64,000 nucleotides of DNA from Pieris napi (lineage: Eukaryota > Arthropoda > Insecta > Lepidoptera > Pieridae). Below, in pieces: positions 1-10,437 of this stretch. The notes under the pieces are model-generated. The model did no database searches and was not told where the DNA came from. It saw only the letters and a list, made by a program, of their open reading frames with translations. Position 1 is the stretch's first letter; each line of letters begins with the position of its first letter. The DNA is taken from contig NC_062240.1 in assembly GCF_905475465.1 (NCBI RefSeq), forward strand, positions 1,255,001-1,319,000, written 5' to 3'. The position numbers and the translations under genes are program-made.

Positions 1-100
1 TTTAAAAATATTGAAAGTTTAAAAATGTACCAAAAATTACCAGACTGAAAGTGTACCAAAATAAACTAAATTAGTTTTACGGAGCCCAAATTAAAACAAG

Positions 101-404
101 CGGTCCCGACAGACGTCCTCTACAGACGTTTAAAACGTTTTTAAGTCTGTCATACCATTTTTAATAAATGAACGGCTAGACTGATGTTACGACTGATAAT
201 TATTCGTGTTTCTGTTTGTTGCGTTTTGTTCTACAAGGTTTTATGTTACGTCCCACGGAAACAGGATAAATATATATAATAAACCCGTCCGTCTCCTGGT
301 TCTAAGCTATCTCCCCGCCAATTTTCAGCCAAATCGGTACAGCCGTTCTTAAGTTATGAATAGTGTAACTAACATGACTTTCTTTTATATATATAAAAGA
401 AAGA
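101..404 (-). mobile_element. Helitron-like non-autonomous element (degenerate)
   Basis: Read on the minus strand this runs from a TATATATATAAAAGAAAGTC-type 5' part through the phrase ACGGCTGTACCGATTTGGCT to a 3' end ACGTCTGTCGGGACCG. The same layout, and a 3' end of the GTCGGGTC-(N)-CTAG kind, recurs in the other Helitron-like copies of this window. Here the terminal CTAG and the TC start are worn, so the borders are approximate. It lies in the FAR gene downstream of exon 5, inside the intron if the gene continues. Confidence 0.45.
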
Positions 405-665
405 CATAAATAAAAAAATTAATTAAATTAAAATACTTAATTAAAATATTGTAAGAATATATAATAGTTTTAGTCCCAATTATCAATATCATGCTATTTA
501 ATCCTTAAATAATAAAAAAATTACTTTAAAGGAACAAAAGTATGAACACATAAAAAAGTATGTACCCTAAAGTTTAGCTGTATTTAGCTGAGATCTGGGC
601 CTGCTTTCTGAATATCAGTTCGAAATATTTCCACGAGATTAGGAAACTATTAATTATTGACTTAC

Positions 666-810
666 CCATTATCAATTTAGTTCTCTCTTCATCTGGTTGT
701 TCTTCTATCAATTGATCAACCTCGCTCAGAGGAATTGGTGATGGGTAAACTTTCTCTTCGATAAACATACTGTGTGTATTTGAATACGCTGTTGAAACGT
801 GAACTAGGAC
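666..810 (-). CDS. FAR: FAR exon 5 (last exon in window)
   Basis: 145 nt after acceptor ACTTAG (812-811): VLVHVSTAYSNTHSMFIEEK, then VYPSPIPLSEVDQLIEE and on to LIMG, ending one base into a codon before GTAAGT at 665. H-V-S-T-A-Y is the FAR active-site strand carrying the conserved Ser/Thr. The next expected exon, with Y-x-x-x-K, is not found in bases 1-660 and must lie off the left edge. Confidence 0.86.
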
Positions 811-3270
811 CTAAGTTGAACAATTGTAATGCTTTAGTTACAGTAATTATATTTTCTATACAATATATACAAAATAAAAAAACGTGTACAGGTAGTTATT
901 GCACATTTAACCAAAATACAATTTGATAATATAACATAAACATTTTATTCATTCCAAATATTTATTATCTTATGATTCTTATATTTACAATTCAAAATAT
1001 TTTTATTGAAACTTTATTATTTTTATCGACACTCGCATGCACAAAAACTGATCGTGCTTGTTTCAAGCGTATGTGTGCGTGCACGCTGGTAACCTGAGTG
1101 TACGTGCGCCAGTGCGCTTTGTGACTTATTGCTGGACTTTTATATATTATTTTGTAATTATTAAAACATTAAATGAATAAATAAATTTAAAAATGGTGGT
1201 TATTTCATCTACCCCATAAAATTTTTACAATTTAGAAAAGTGTATAATACACTACCGAAAAACATTTTATGTTTGAAATTATATGAGTTACCAAATCTGT
1301 CGTTCAACCAATTTTCCCTGTAATTTCAATGTAGAGTTCTATGACAGTTGACTTACCTCCAGCTTCTTCATACATTTACATAAAGATAATACCCTCTCGG
1401 TACCCTTGAAGTTGATGTTGAGCAATTCGTGTAGCGGTGCGACAAACTTGATCGATGCAGCCGAATGAAAAACGTATGACACCTAAGAATTTATAAATTT
1501 ATAAATTTAACAAACAAAAAATCAGTAAGCCAAAACAAAATAGTTAAATTAGCCTTAATTAATAAATGTAAATACGGGATACATCGCGGCACAGGAGTTT
1601 TCATACACTGCCAACTTTTTATTAAAATAAACCAAATTTTTCTTCTAAATCGTTCTAGGCAAACATACTAGCCACTAGAACGATGCGGAAGTAAACAGGA
1701 TATTAATGCAGTCTTTATATTCGTGTTTAAATTATAGCGACTGCAATACATACATACCTCATTAATAAGCGTTACTTTGTCTTCTGGGGAGATACCAAGA
1801 CCTTCCTGACTTACGTCACCAACTATCGGTTCTATTTTGTCACTAAATTTCGCATTCTCTCTTTTAAGTCTTGAAAATACCTAAAATGATTTGGTTAGAT
1901 CAACGCCACCGCTTTTTCATATTTAAATACATATTACTATGATAATATATCTTACTGGTAGCTCTAGCATAGTCTTAAGACGCTCTTGAACCGACAATCC
2001 CCGCTTCCCTCTAAGAAGTATGTAGACTTTTTTAACATCGGAACAGCTGTAGAGTATTTTCTCTAAGAGTACCTTTAAATAAAATATATAATAACATAAA
2101 GAATACCTTGCCGATAAAGCGTAAAGGGACACTAAATAATGGTACACAGGTGACATTATTTAGCACAATTGTAGCCAGTACCTCATCTGAGGAGTGAATA
2201 TATAATATATGAAATTATATTTAAAAAAAATTGAATATTTCAAAATAATACATTTTGAAATATTCAATTTAATAACTATACTTTTTAAGATATAATTTGT
2301 ACTTACAATTTTCTTAACCTACAAAGTAATAATAAAAATAATTAAAAATAAAATTAAAAAGTTTGGTCCCTGTGGCAGTGTACCTTTAACGCTGGCAGCA
2401 TTTCCTCGCTATATTGCGATACTTATTCTTGAGCCAGGAAAGCACCAGTTCTGGGGTCACCGGTACTATCTACCAGGCGCCAACTTAAATCTTTAATAAG
2501 CGCCTGTGCACTTGAACCCAACGGCCCAAGAGTCTCTACTCCGAAGGGAACAAAATCGAAGTTGGAGGAAAGACTCTTATATTTGTGCCGTTTATTTTGC
2601 TTGTCCGAAGGAGGTGAGATGGGGTAAACGAGCAAGATAGCGGCGTATAATGTCGTTGAGCGCGGCATGGTGAGAAAACCGACCTGCACTCTTTTGGCAA
2701 TGTAGGCCATGGTGTCCAAGTACTTCAAAGCCACAGGGCCACTTATGGGGAGTACATTTAAAATAGATTCCAAAGAAGTTTTTATAAGATTATCCAAACT
2801 AAGAAATACCGCTTGACGTTTTTTAGAAAGGTCTTCATCAATATTTGACACCGTATTTGATCTGATCTATTTTGCCATCAAGCCATTCTATGTATACAGA
2901 CATAACGCACAACTAATATGTGCAGAAACTCCAAATTATTCATACACTTTGTCTTGCTTTTTTAGATGAGACTAAGCTAGTCTAGATTTTATCCGCAGTT
3001 TCCCTGCGTTTAACAAAAGAACCTTGGACATCGAAACGCGAATATTTCATCAAAGAAAAATATTTATCAAACTTTGTACATAATTATGATCTTAAGAAAT
3101 GTAAAATAAAATACTTAAATAGGCGATTTAAAAGAGTGGCGAAGAAATTATTTATTTCCTAACATAATGTTAATACATAGTATAGATATACGTACTTTTC
3201 CCAAGAATCCTGTACAACCAGTGATAAAAATGCTTTTTCCGGCGTAAGACTCTGCCACTGATTGATACAT
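666..3270 (-). CDS. FAR: Fatty acyl-CoA reductase, N-terminal five exons (gene continues past left edge)
   Basis: Five minus-strand exons join in frame: 3270-3196, 2072-1956, 1880-1758, 1482-1357 and 810-666. Each later exon starts after an AG and every exon shown ends before a GT, and lengths of 75, 117, 123, 126 and 145 nt keep one frame. The ~195 residues read as the Rossmann domain of the fatty acyl-CoA reductase family (NAD_binding_4, male-sterility type), which reduces fatty acyl-CoA to fatty alcohol with NADPH, usually at the ER or peroxisome, for wax, cuticle lipid or pheromone synthesis. Visible motifs are ITGCTGFLGK (G-x-x-G-x-x-G), VFHSAAS and HVSTAYSNT. The catalytic Y-x-x-x-K and the C-terminal domain are not in the window. 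The start Met at 3270 is the first after an in-frame stop, but an acceptor-like CTCAG just upstream means a further 5' exon is possible. The particular insect FAR subtype cannot be told. Confidence 0.88.
1357..1482 (-). CDS. FAR: FAR exon 4
   Basis: Forty-two codons from VSYVFHSAASIKFVAPLHEL to CKCMKKLE. VFHSAA is the strongly conserved FAR strand and loop; NINFKGTERVLSLC matches the conserved N-x-x-G-T-x-R-x-L pattern. Acceptor CTTAG at 1484-1483, donor GTAAGT at 1356. Confidence 0.88.
1758..1880 (-). CDS. FAR: FAR exon 3
   Basis: Forty-one codons from VFSRLKRENAKF to VTLINE, including the family pattern I-x-P-I-x-G-D-V (here IEPIVGDVSQEGLGIS). Acceptor TTTTAG at 1882-1881, donor GTATGT at 1757. 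The intron that follows is 275 bp. Confidence 0.87.
1956..2072 (-). CDS. FAR: FAR exon 2
   Basis: Thirty-nine codons between an AG acceptor (2074-2073) and a GTAAGA donor (1955). It starts VLLEKILYSCSDVKKVYILL and ends ERLKTMLELP, the second beta-alpha unit of the FAR Rossmann fold, with the R-G-K-R-G stretch between. The following intron is only 75 bp. Confidence 0.87.
2230..2268. repeat. Perfect 17-bp hairpin in FAR intron 1
   Basis: ATTGAATATTTCAAAAT at 2230-2246 is followed by a 5-base loop and its exact reverse complement at 2252-2268. In this AT-rich setting it may be the remains of a small MITE; no flanking duplication is clear. Confidence 0.5.
2345..2851 (-). pseudogene. Non-LTR retrotransposon ORF2 C-terminus plus 3' UTR
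   Basis: An open frame of 142 residues (2851-2423) ends in FDFVPFGVETLGPLGSSA, then WRLVDSTGDPRTGAFLAQE. The pattern F-V-P-x-x-V-E-T-x-G, followed by a T-G-D-x-R-x-x-x-F-L-x-Q block, is typical of the region after the reverse transcriptase in one class of animal LINEs. The frame runs to 2423, then a 3' UTR follows to about 2345. Other pieces of the same 3' region occur at 35380-35510, 36208-36300 and 44250-44410 (same strand) and at 38990-39035 (opposite strand), which shows this is a repeat rather than a FAR exon. It sits in FAR intron 1, same orientation as the gene. Confidence 0.7.
3196..3270 (-). CDS. FAR: FAR exon 1 (as seen): start and nucleotide-binding loop
   Basis: Twenty-five codons from the Met at 3270 to a GTACGT donor at 3195. 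The exon holds SVAESYAGKSIFITG followed by CTGFLGK, so the three glycines of the dinucleotide-binding turn are residues 18, 21 and 24. In the family this segment lies very near the N terminus. The 1123-bp intron that follows contains a LINE fragment and a perfect hairpin. Confidence 0.85.
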
Positions 3271-3274
3271 CTCA

Positions 3275-3762
3275 CACTGAGGTACAAACAGTTAAATTGA
3301 ATAGCGAGTTATTGGATGTTATAAAATTTTCGTCTTTCCACTTCGGTTCTTGATCTTGAATTAAGTTTATTAATCGTAACATACAAAATTTATATTTATT
3401 TTTTGTCCATTGGGTCAAAACATTTTCATTGTTATAATATTCCCATGACATAACTTGTTCTATTCAAAAAAAATGTATGTTAATGATATTATACTATTGT
3501 TAAAGATATTTTATGGAAGTCACTATGTTATTAGTTATAAAAATAATAGTTATATTTTAGTAATTAAAAATATACAAAAAATAAACTCGTTAAGGATTAA
3601 TACAAAAATATGTAAATATCATTCTAGTAGGTTCAGCGTGAAGTGCTAAAAATATTCTCAGAATAAACAATTTTTTTTTTATAATTCCATTGATAACAAA
3701 ACAAATATAATAATTTTATTAATATGAGCAGTGTTGTCCATTTTAACAGGCATAATCCTAAG
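3275..3762. other. No gene seen
   Basis: AT-rich sequence upstream of the first visible FAR exon. If 3270 is the true translation start, its promoter would lie here, but I see no clear core promoter motif. A 64-codon frame at 3455-3649 has the composition of random AT-rich DNA. Confidence 0.5.
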
Positions 3763-4046
3763 GCAGTGTTGGCCTAGTGGCTTCGGCGTGCGACTCTCAT
3801 CCTTGAGGTCGTAGGTTCGATCCCCGGCTGTGCACCAATGGACTTACTTTCTATTTGCGCATTTAACATTTAACATAAACAGTAAACATCGTGAGAAAAC
3901 CGGCATACCTTAGACCCAAAAAGTCGACGGCGTGCGTCAGGCACAGGAGGCTGATCACCTACTTGCCTATTAGCTTAACAAATGATCATGAAACAGGTAC
4001 AGAAATCTGAGGCCTAGACCTAAAAAGGTCGTAGCGCCCCTGATCT
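3763..4046 (+). mobile_element. tRNA-derived SINE (family A), near full length
   Basis: Starts GCAGTGTTGGCCTAGTGGC with an RNA polymerase III A box (TGGCCTAGTGG) and a B box (GGTTCGATCCC at 3814-3824). The body has the landmarks shared by all family A copies here: ATGGACTT, AACATCGTGAGAAAACCGG, AGTCGACGGCGTG, GGAGGCTGATCACCTACTTG, ATGATCATGAAAC-type and a terminal GTAGCGCC-CTGATT. Copies also occur at 25976, 54637, 55251 (plus) and 49598 (minus), plus several worn ones. Confidence 0.85.
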
Positions 4047-4049
4047 ATT

Positions 4050-4230
4050 TTTAATCCAAAGACCGCTGGTTCAAGTCTCGTTATTGCACTAGTGGTCGAT
4101 AAGATATCTCTTTCAATGTGTGTTAATAACATTTGCTCGTACGGTGGAGGCAAACGGTAAGAAAGCCTAGTCTTTCACCCAAAGTCAACGAAACGCGTCA
4201 GGCAAAAGGAACTGCTGCCATTTGAGGCCA
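4050..4230 (+). mobile_element. Degenerate SINE (family A relative), 5' truncated
   Basis: Directly behind the SINE at 3763. It keeps a B-box-like GGTTCAAGTCTC, a TTGCTCGTACGGTGGAGG block, an AAAGTCAACGAAACGCGTCAGG block and a final TTTGAGGCC, in the order of family A, but at much lower identity. Confidence 0.55.
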
Positions 4231-4837
4231 AGAACTATTTAAAGCGCAGTTTACTATTTTATAAGAAATGTGTAATAAATATATCATCTACTTGAATATA
4301 ATCAAAATAATAATCTTATTTATATAAATGCATAAATGAAGTGCAATTAAATTAATTATTGTTCGTGTATTATATCAGTTTAGCTATTTGCATTTTTAAA
4401 ATTATACCTATACAAGAGAAGGTGCAGCTAGGATTATTAAATGAAAACTACTTTACAGAAAATTACCTTAAAACTCTTAAACCTCACCATCACTATTCAA
4501 CACGTAGTAATTTAAAAAACGAATTTCTTTTACCACAATATAATAATCTATATGGGAAAAAAAACATTAGACTATCTTATTCCAAGTTTAATAAACTTAC
4601 TACCAGCTGCACTTCTTACTAATATTGCAAGAAACAATATAAAAATTTAAATTAAATAATATTACATAAATCAAACAATTATAAAGTATGCATAACAAAC
4701 ATTATGCTAATCAGACATCATCTTCATTTTATTCTTATTCGAATATAGGAATACACCTGTATTCGAATGAGAATTCTCGTCAAGAACAGGTTTCTTGCGT
4801 CGACTTACTGTGGAGCGTCGATACGATTTTACGATAT

Positions 4838-5625
4838 AGTCAAAGTCAAAAGTCAAATCGTTTATTTCAATTAGACCATCTAAAATGGCACTTTTGAACG
4901 TCAAAAAAATAAAATATAAAGATGATTCTAGTTGCCCCTTCCAAAAGGTAGTTTCGTGTGGAGAAGAATGGGCAAGAAACTCCACACTTACTCTTTTAAA
5001 ATAGGTTTACAATATTTTGTTACATTTGTTAAATAATTATATGTGAAGACAATGTACTCTTAGAATAAACTACTATACTAAAAAAGTTAGTATACATGTT
5101 CCTCACATATTTACAAATATCGAAACCGTAGAATATTAACATTAAAGAGTAATAAAAAATATTAAAAAAACACAACAAAACAGTGTGTGAGATACAAAAA
5201 AAAAATAAAATAATAATTACATTTGTAGCATTAAAGCAAAAAATCAGCAACCAATTTGATTTTGTCCAGGCTATAGAGCCAATCATAGGATTGTCCTATG
5301 GAGCAGGACCAGCATGTTTCCAAGCATTCTTATCTTGAATATAATCATCTAATTTGTAATATGCTTGTTTACAAAGTGTACTTTTAATAAAACATTTAAA
5401 TTTTCGTTCATTTAGTTTTAAAATGTCACAAGGTATTTTATTGTAACATTTCACACAGTACCCCATAAATGAATTTTGAACTTTGGCTAATCTGAAAGAT
5501 GGTTGAGCTATTTTATCTTTATTTCTAGTACTAAAATTATGTCTTTCATTTATTTTACTAAAAAGATGTAGATTCTTTCTTACATACATAATGTTTTCAT
5601 AAATGAATTGGCAAGGTACTGTCAT
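4838..5625 (-). mobile_element. LINE 3' end: ORF2 C-terminus, 3' UTR and TTTGAC tail
   Basis: On the minus strand a 109-codon frame (5625-5296) carries NFSTRNKDKIAQPSFRL, then NSFMGYCVKCYNKIPCDI, then a K-F-K-C-F-I-K stretch and DDYIQDKNAW. The R-x-x-x-K-I-x-x-P-x-x-R-L, Y-N-K-I-P and D-x-I-x-D-K-x-A-W blocks mark the C-terminus of insect Jockey/CR1-type ORF2. About 460 bp of 3' UTR follow, ending GAAATAAACGATTTGAC plus TTTGAC repeats at 4838. The 3' UTR recurs at 10191-10437. Confidence 0.75.
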
Positions 5626-5876
5626 AATATTAATCTTTTTAAATAGTTCCCTGAGAGATTCGCAAAATATATAAAAACAATAAACTAGAAATAATAAATG
5701 AGAGCGTATTTTTGGTCACATATTGAAAAATTACAGAACGACTAAGGGAAACTGTTGACCATTATACGGTATTAGCTGCTTATCATGCATATGTATTATC
5801 TATACTTACATATATATGGATTTATAGCTTGGTGAATTTTTTTTTAAACAATTTGTGAAGCAAACTATCCTGATAG

Positions 5877-6170
5877 TTGCGTACCTTTGTTAAAGAAGCT
5901 CAACGGTTTATCTCTTCCCTGTATTCATATTTTTTTTTAAATGTCGTTTACAAAAACATAAACATTTTTAGGTCAACGAGAATGAGCAACTGTCAAAGTA
6001 GACATGGGGAGAAATTGGCTATACCAAAAATTAATCTGGAATTGTTTAGGAAAAACACCTTTTGTATGGCAATCAAGGTTAATAATAATTTACCAAATAC
6101 GTTCAAAGATGTGCTACTTTTGGAAAAAAAATATTATTCTATTCATGATTATTTGTGCGAAACTTTATAA
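5877..6170 (+). pseudogene. LINE ORF2 C-terminal fragment
   Basis: A 97-codon frame includes CQSRHGEKLAIPKINLELF, then KNTFCMAIKVNNNLP. The pattern R-H-G-x-x-L-x-x-P-x-x-x-L-x-x-F-x-K-x-x-x-x-M-x-I-K-x-x-N-x-L-P is the familiar end of insect non-LTR retrotransposon ORF2. The start of the frame is not a real start; the upstream reverse transcriptase is absent. It faces the opposite way from the LINE end at 4838-5625. Confidence 0.65.
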
Positions 6171-6324
6171 ATAATATTAATTTGAAACGGAATAATATTT
6201 TTTAATGATGTGATAAAAAAAATATAAAATTGACTATAACGATAAGACTCATAATGTAATTTTAACTTCTTTTTTTAATTCTAACTTATACTAACAAATA
6301 CGCACGCCATTGTGTGGCATTTTT

Positions 6325-6420
6325 TTTAATATAATAGGGGGCAAACAAACACCCATTTTTAGTGAATGCGTTGCCGGCCTTTGAGGGAGGAGTTAAGAGT
6401 TTTCTTAAAAATATATGTGT
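6325..6420 (-). mobile_element. Poly(A)-tailed retroposon 3' end, worn copy
   Basis: Carries GGGGGCAAACAAAC and GTGAATGCGTTGCCGGCCTTT behind a T-rich start on the plus strand. This is the reverse of the repeat whose sense strand ends GTTTGCCTCCTATTACATAA plus poly(A), seen best at 54268-54560. A related worn copy is at about 55020-55100. Confidence 0.45.
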
Positions 6421-6702
6421 AAAAATAGTATTACCTTTACTTTGTTCTTTTGCAAGAAACAAAATGATTTTTTTTATTTTATTTATTACTACCGCGACCA
6501 AACCCGAATTGAATACATAATCAAACAGTCGGCAGTCGTGGGAACGAGTGTCAAATGATTACTTTAATTTCGATTGTCTTTAAGTTTCAAATGTTTAAAG
6601 TGATAATAAATTACTTTTTATAATAATGACCATGGAATCACCATTACTCTGGACTATTGAATAGTCGATAATTTATAGATCTAGATTGGCAAATACGTAA
6701 AT

Positions 6703-7208
6703 TAGTCTAGTCGACTAGTTGAAAATGGTACAAAATAGAGATACTGTTCTTAAAATTATGTGCGATAGCTCATTGGATCCGGAATGACGTCTAGAAAAAT
6801 GTTAAATTTCCAATAAAAAACTCCGAACTCCCGGAACTCTATCTCCATTATTTATAATTTTAATTTAACGCTGAAAATAGGTCTGCGCGTGACATTTTTA
6901 GGATGCGCGCGTGGCGTCAAAAGCGAGTACGGCACATTTTTTAGTTTTGGTTTAAGTTCCTCCTCTTTCAGAATCTTTTTTTGAAAATTCTTAAGTATTA
7001 ATAGTTTATTAAATATTGGCAAAAAACGAAATGCCATTTTTTTTTCATCTTAATTTTTTTCATATTAATTGTTTATAACTTTTGCAATTTTTTATGTTAA
7101 TATACGCTTTTGGCACATTTTTCTAGACGTCATTCCGGATCGCTATCGCACATAATTTTAAGAGCAGTATCTCTATTTTGTACCATTTTCAACTTGTCGA
7201 CTAGATTA
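6703..7208. mobile_element. 506-bp TIR element, TAGTCTAGTCGAC family, 3-bp TSD AAT
   Basis: Termini are TAGTCTAGTCGAC at 6703 and GTCGACTAGATTA ending 7208. The inverted repeat extends inward for about 85 bp through TTGAAAATGGTACAAAATAG and GGATCCGGAATGACGTCTAG. The flanks are AAT on both sides (6700-6702 and 7209-7211). Interior blocks (ACGCTGAAAATAGGTCTGCG, GGCGTCAAAAGCGA) are shared with each arm of the 26667-29095 palindrome, so the two belong to one family. A 61-codon frame inside (6852-7037, minus) resembles no transposase I know and is probably chance. Confidence 0.8.
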
Positions 7209-7439
7209 AATGTTTACAAATATTAAACCAAATTTTCAAACATAGTTTCAACATACCTTTTTATTTGGACATTAATTTAAAAATAAATTTAATTTTTTTT
7301 ATTTTTTATTTGGACATAGAAAATTTTGTATAATAATATTTACTTATTTGTTTAGTAATATTTGTAATTTTAGATATAAGTCACATTATTTAAACTTTAA
7401 TACATGTTTTGTTGGTTATATTTTTATATTTACCATTGT

Positions 7440-7687
7440 TAAAAAAAGAGTGGCGGAGAGTTTAGTTCCAGTTCTTCTCTTCCGGGTGGTAGGTGGTAAG
7501 GGTGTAGAACCCCTTGATTTAAGTAATGATAAAAGTGATGAGTAATGTTGAAGTAAAGATTTGAGTCTTCAGCTGGCAGTAAATGTAAAATTATAATTAT
7601 TTCATGTATATTTATTTTTTGACGTTCATAAGTGTACATTTTGTTACCTATAGGAATAAATGATTTTTGAATTGAATTTGAATTGAG
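7440..7687 (+). mobile_element. LINE 3' UTR with GAATTT tail
   Basis: Begins AAAAAGAGTGGCGGAGAGTTT and continues through GTTCTTCTCTTC, CCCTTGATTTAAG, a T-rich block, TTTTTTGACGTTCATAAGTG and GGAATAAATGATTTTTGAAT, ending in GAATTT repeats. The same 3' UTR appears at 20680 and 22131 (plus) and at 24819 and 29308 (minus), with TTTGAC or GAATTT tails typical of this kind of LINE. Confidence 0.7.
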
Positions 7688-7689
7688 CC

Positions 7690-9025
7690 ACACAAACTCC
7701 TATTTACTCATTGATGTAGAATTTCTGCAAATAAACTTCTGTAATGACTTAACGGCTGAGTTCGAGAGACAATCGAATTTCCGGTAAAACAGTGAAGGCA
7801 CTTCCGCTTTCCGCTTTCAATTTCATCCCTTTTCACCCAACCCTCTACTGAATCAAGGCTGTTTTTTCATAAATATATTAATGGAGATGACAAAAAGTTT
7901 AGCTTATGACTACATTACGTTTATAACTAAGTGACAGTTATTTGATGACAAGTGTATGTCTGCGCTCTTTTTTTTATAACCTGGTATTACTTTTGTATGA
8001 TTTATATAATTACAAATTAATTGATGTTCATTAAACTGTAGCCTTAAAATAACAAAATCAACCCAAATTGAAATAAAACAAGCTATATTGCTCGAAGCAA
8101 TTTGCTCATACGGGTTAAGATAATAAATGAGATTTGACGCAATTTTAGATGAAAATTGACTTTAGGGGGTTAATTAGATTTCTAGTTGGTTGCTCGGATT
8201 CATAAAGATGAATTAGATTCAAATACTCATGGTATACTATATTATGATAGTTCGGTGTATGTCAAGTAAAGATTTATTCACGATTGTAGATAATTGAGAC
8301 TACAAACTTATTATATTTTACTAAATTATCCAGAATAACTTCACCAGAATTAAGGTGAATCAGTGGAAAAACAAAACTATCAAAAATGCAGGAAATTATT
8401 GTATTGAAAAGCATTAGAGCTACAACAATGTTTTACATACCTTTATACAGGAAAATAAACGTCATCGCTTAAGAAATTTGTTGAAGATTCAAACGCACGA
8501 CTGCAGGATTAAGAGTCGAGTAAATATTTATCTGGATATAATTCAAGACAAAGGCTCCTTAAACCTACCCCTAGTGGGGGATACAAAAGGTCTAAAATAT
8601 GGAAATGACCGATATAACAAGTAGTATACCGGACTGAAATCAGCCTTAGTGTTACGATATTCCTCGTCGCGAACGCACGCCACTTCGCTACGCCGTAGAC
8701 CTTACAACAATCACGCGGGAAAGTTTACATACTTTCAATGTGAATTTATTTTTGTTTGGATTTTATATTGAAATTTTAATGATGAATTATCTCGTGTGTT
8801 TTTTAATGTGTGTATTCGTTTATGAAGAATTAATATGGTAAGTAATTTTGAATATTGCCACATAAGACGTAAAAGCTATTGAAATAAACTGAATACAAAA
8901 AATAGCCTATTTTTGTTTTTACAATGTGTGTCGTATATGATGATGGTAATATTGATAATCCTATTGATGTAGTAAAAATAATACAATTTTAGTTAAAATG
9001 CAAAATGTCGCAAAATACTATATAT
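7690..9025. other. Non-repetitive stretch, no confirmed gene
   Basis: I see no recognisable mobile element. Locally GC-richer sequence at 8640-8715 with several CpG (TCGTCGCGAACGCACG) precedes a possible secretory first exon at 8779-8837, listed separately. Confidence 0.5.
8779..8837 (+). CDS. Possible first coding exon with signal peptide (tentative)
   Basis: ATGATG at 8779 opens a frame reading MMNYLVCFLMCVFVYEELI followed by a good donor (TG|GTAAGT at 8838). The residues form a compact hydrophobic core after a short polar start, like a secretory signal peptide. A CpG-containing stretch lies 80-140 bp upstream. No following exon could be identified, so this may be chance; only transcript data would settle it. 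Confidence 0.18.
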
Positions 9026-9028
9026 TGA

Positions 9029-9381
9029 TGAGCTGACCCGGCAAACGTTGTTTTGCCATGAATATTATTTCTAGGAATTATTTTTTTAGTTCAATATAAA
9101 TAACTATCTACTCTAATAAAAAATAGGGGTTAATCGTAGAGGGGTGAAAATGAAGGGTTGTATGTATGCTGTATCATAAAAAAATAAAACCATAAAAAAG
9201 TTGTCTAAAAACTAAAAATTTTTTTTTGAGGTGGACACCCCGTCTCACTTTAGTGTTTGAAAGATAGATAGTAGCCGATTCTTAGACTCACTGAATATGC
9301 ATAAAAAATCATAAGAATTGGTCGAGCCGTTTCGAAGGAGTATGGGAACGAACATTATGACACGAGAATTTTATAAGTAAA
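9029..9381 (-). mobile_element. Helitron-like element
   Basis: On the plus strand it begins AGCTGACCCGGCAAACG and ends GACACGAGAATTTTATAAGT. This is the reverse complement of the layout TCTAATATATAAAATTCTCG to GGGTCAGCTAG seen at 53093 and 58048. The terminal CTAG has decayed to TGAG here. The right-hand part is repeated at 10709-10899. Confidence 0.55.
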
Positions 9382-10190
9382 TATTAATATGATATTTATT
9401 ATTAATAGTGCAGCAGACAAACATCATTTATTTGCAGCCTAGAACATAATTTCCATATAGCTACATTATTAAATACGTTGCTAGACAAGTGCTTACAACA
9501 TAATTAAGTATTCAAGTGAATCTCCACAGTTCATACTATTACCATTCTAGTTTTAGGCTGTGCCTGTTGAACATTTATTTACAAAAAATAATGTATTTAA
9601 ATGAATTCTTCGTTTGGGTTGAAATTTTGTTTTGTTTAGTTTGACTTCATCAGTTAAATCTCATCAAACCAAAAATCTGACAAAAATAAGTGTTATATTA
9701 TCTTTATGAATATTTTGATTTGTTTTCTCAATATAAATGTGATTGTGCTTTTGATGACATAAATGTTATATGATTCATTAGACAGTCATTATGTTATTAT
9801 TATATTTTAATATAGTATTCGAAAATGCAATTAATACAGTACTTAACGACAAACGGGGTCTAGATAATTTCCAAAAGCTGTTAATGCTTTCTCCTCTTGT
9901 TCTTGAAAAACGTCCCTCTTTAGATAGATATTTAAAACTAAATTTGTAATATAAAATATCTTTACAATACATTAATCAAACCCAAGGAGTTATAAATTTT
10001 GTAATATAACATTATTCTGAGATAAAAGATCTGTGGCTTCATTATTTTATAAGCTACCGTAAAGCTTGCCAGGCAGTATGTATGTTAGAGCTGGCAAGAG
10101 TTTGTATAGTTAATTTAGTGTGAAGATATTGAGCTGCACTAAATGATTTAATATATGAGAGGGTGATAATAAAGAACCTAACAACCACTC

Positions 10191-10437
10191 AAAGTCAAAG
10201 TAAAATCATTTATTTCAATTAGACCATCTAAAATGGCACTTTTGAACGTCAAAAAAAAAATATATATAAAGAAGATTCTAGTTGCCCCTTCCAAAAGTGT
10301 GGAGAAGAATGGGCAAGAAACTCCACACTTACTCTTTTAAAATAGGTTTACAATATTTTGTTACATTTGTTAAATAATTATATGTGAAGACAATGTACTC
10401 TTAGCATAAACTACTATACTAAAAAAGTTAGTATACA
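10191..10437 (-). mobile_element. LINE 3' UTR copy
   Basis: Nearly the same as 4838-5095 (TTAGACCATCTAAAATGGCA, TCTAGTTGCCCCTTCCAAAA, AATGTACTCTTAG blocks), minus sense, with a small deletion after CCTTCCAAAAG. The ORF2 part is missing. It abuts a duplicated ACCAGATTAGTATACACC. Confidence 0.7.

Noticed and set aside
2423..2851. An additional FAR exon on the same strand
   Set aside because: Its motifs are those of a LINE C-terminus, exons 1 and 2 already join in phase without it, and its 3' part recurs elsewhere in the window.
3763..3840. tRNA gene
   Set aside because: Same A/B box head occurs in many dispersed copies with the same 200-bp body, so it is a SINE head.
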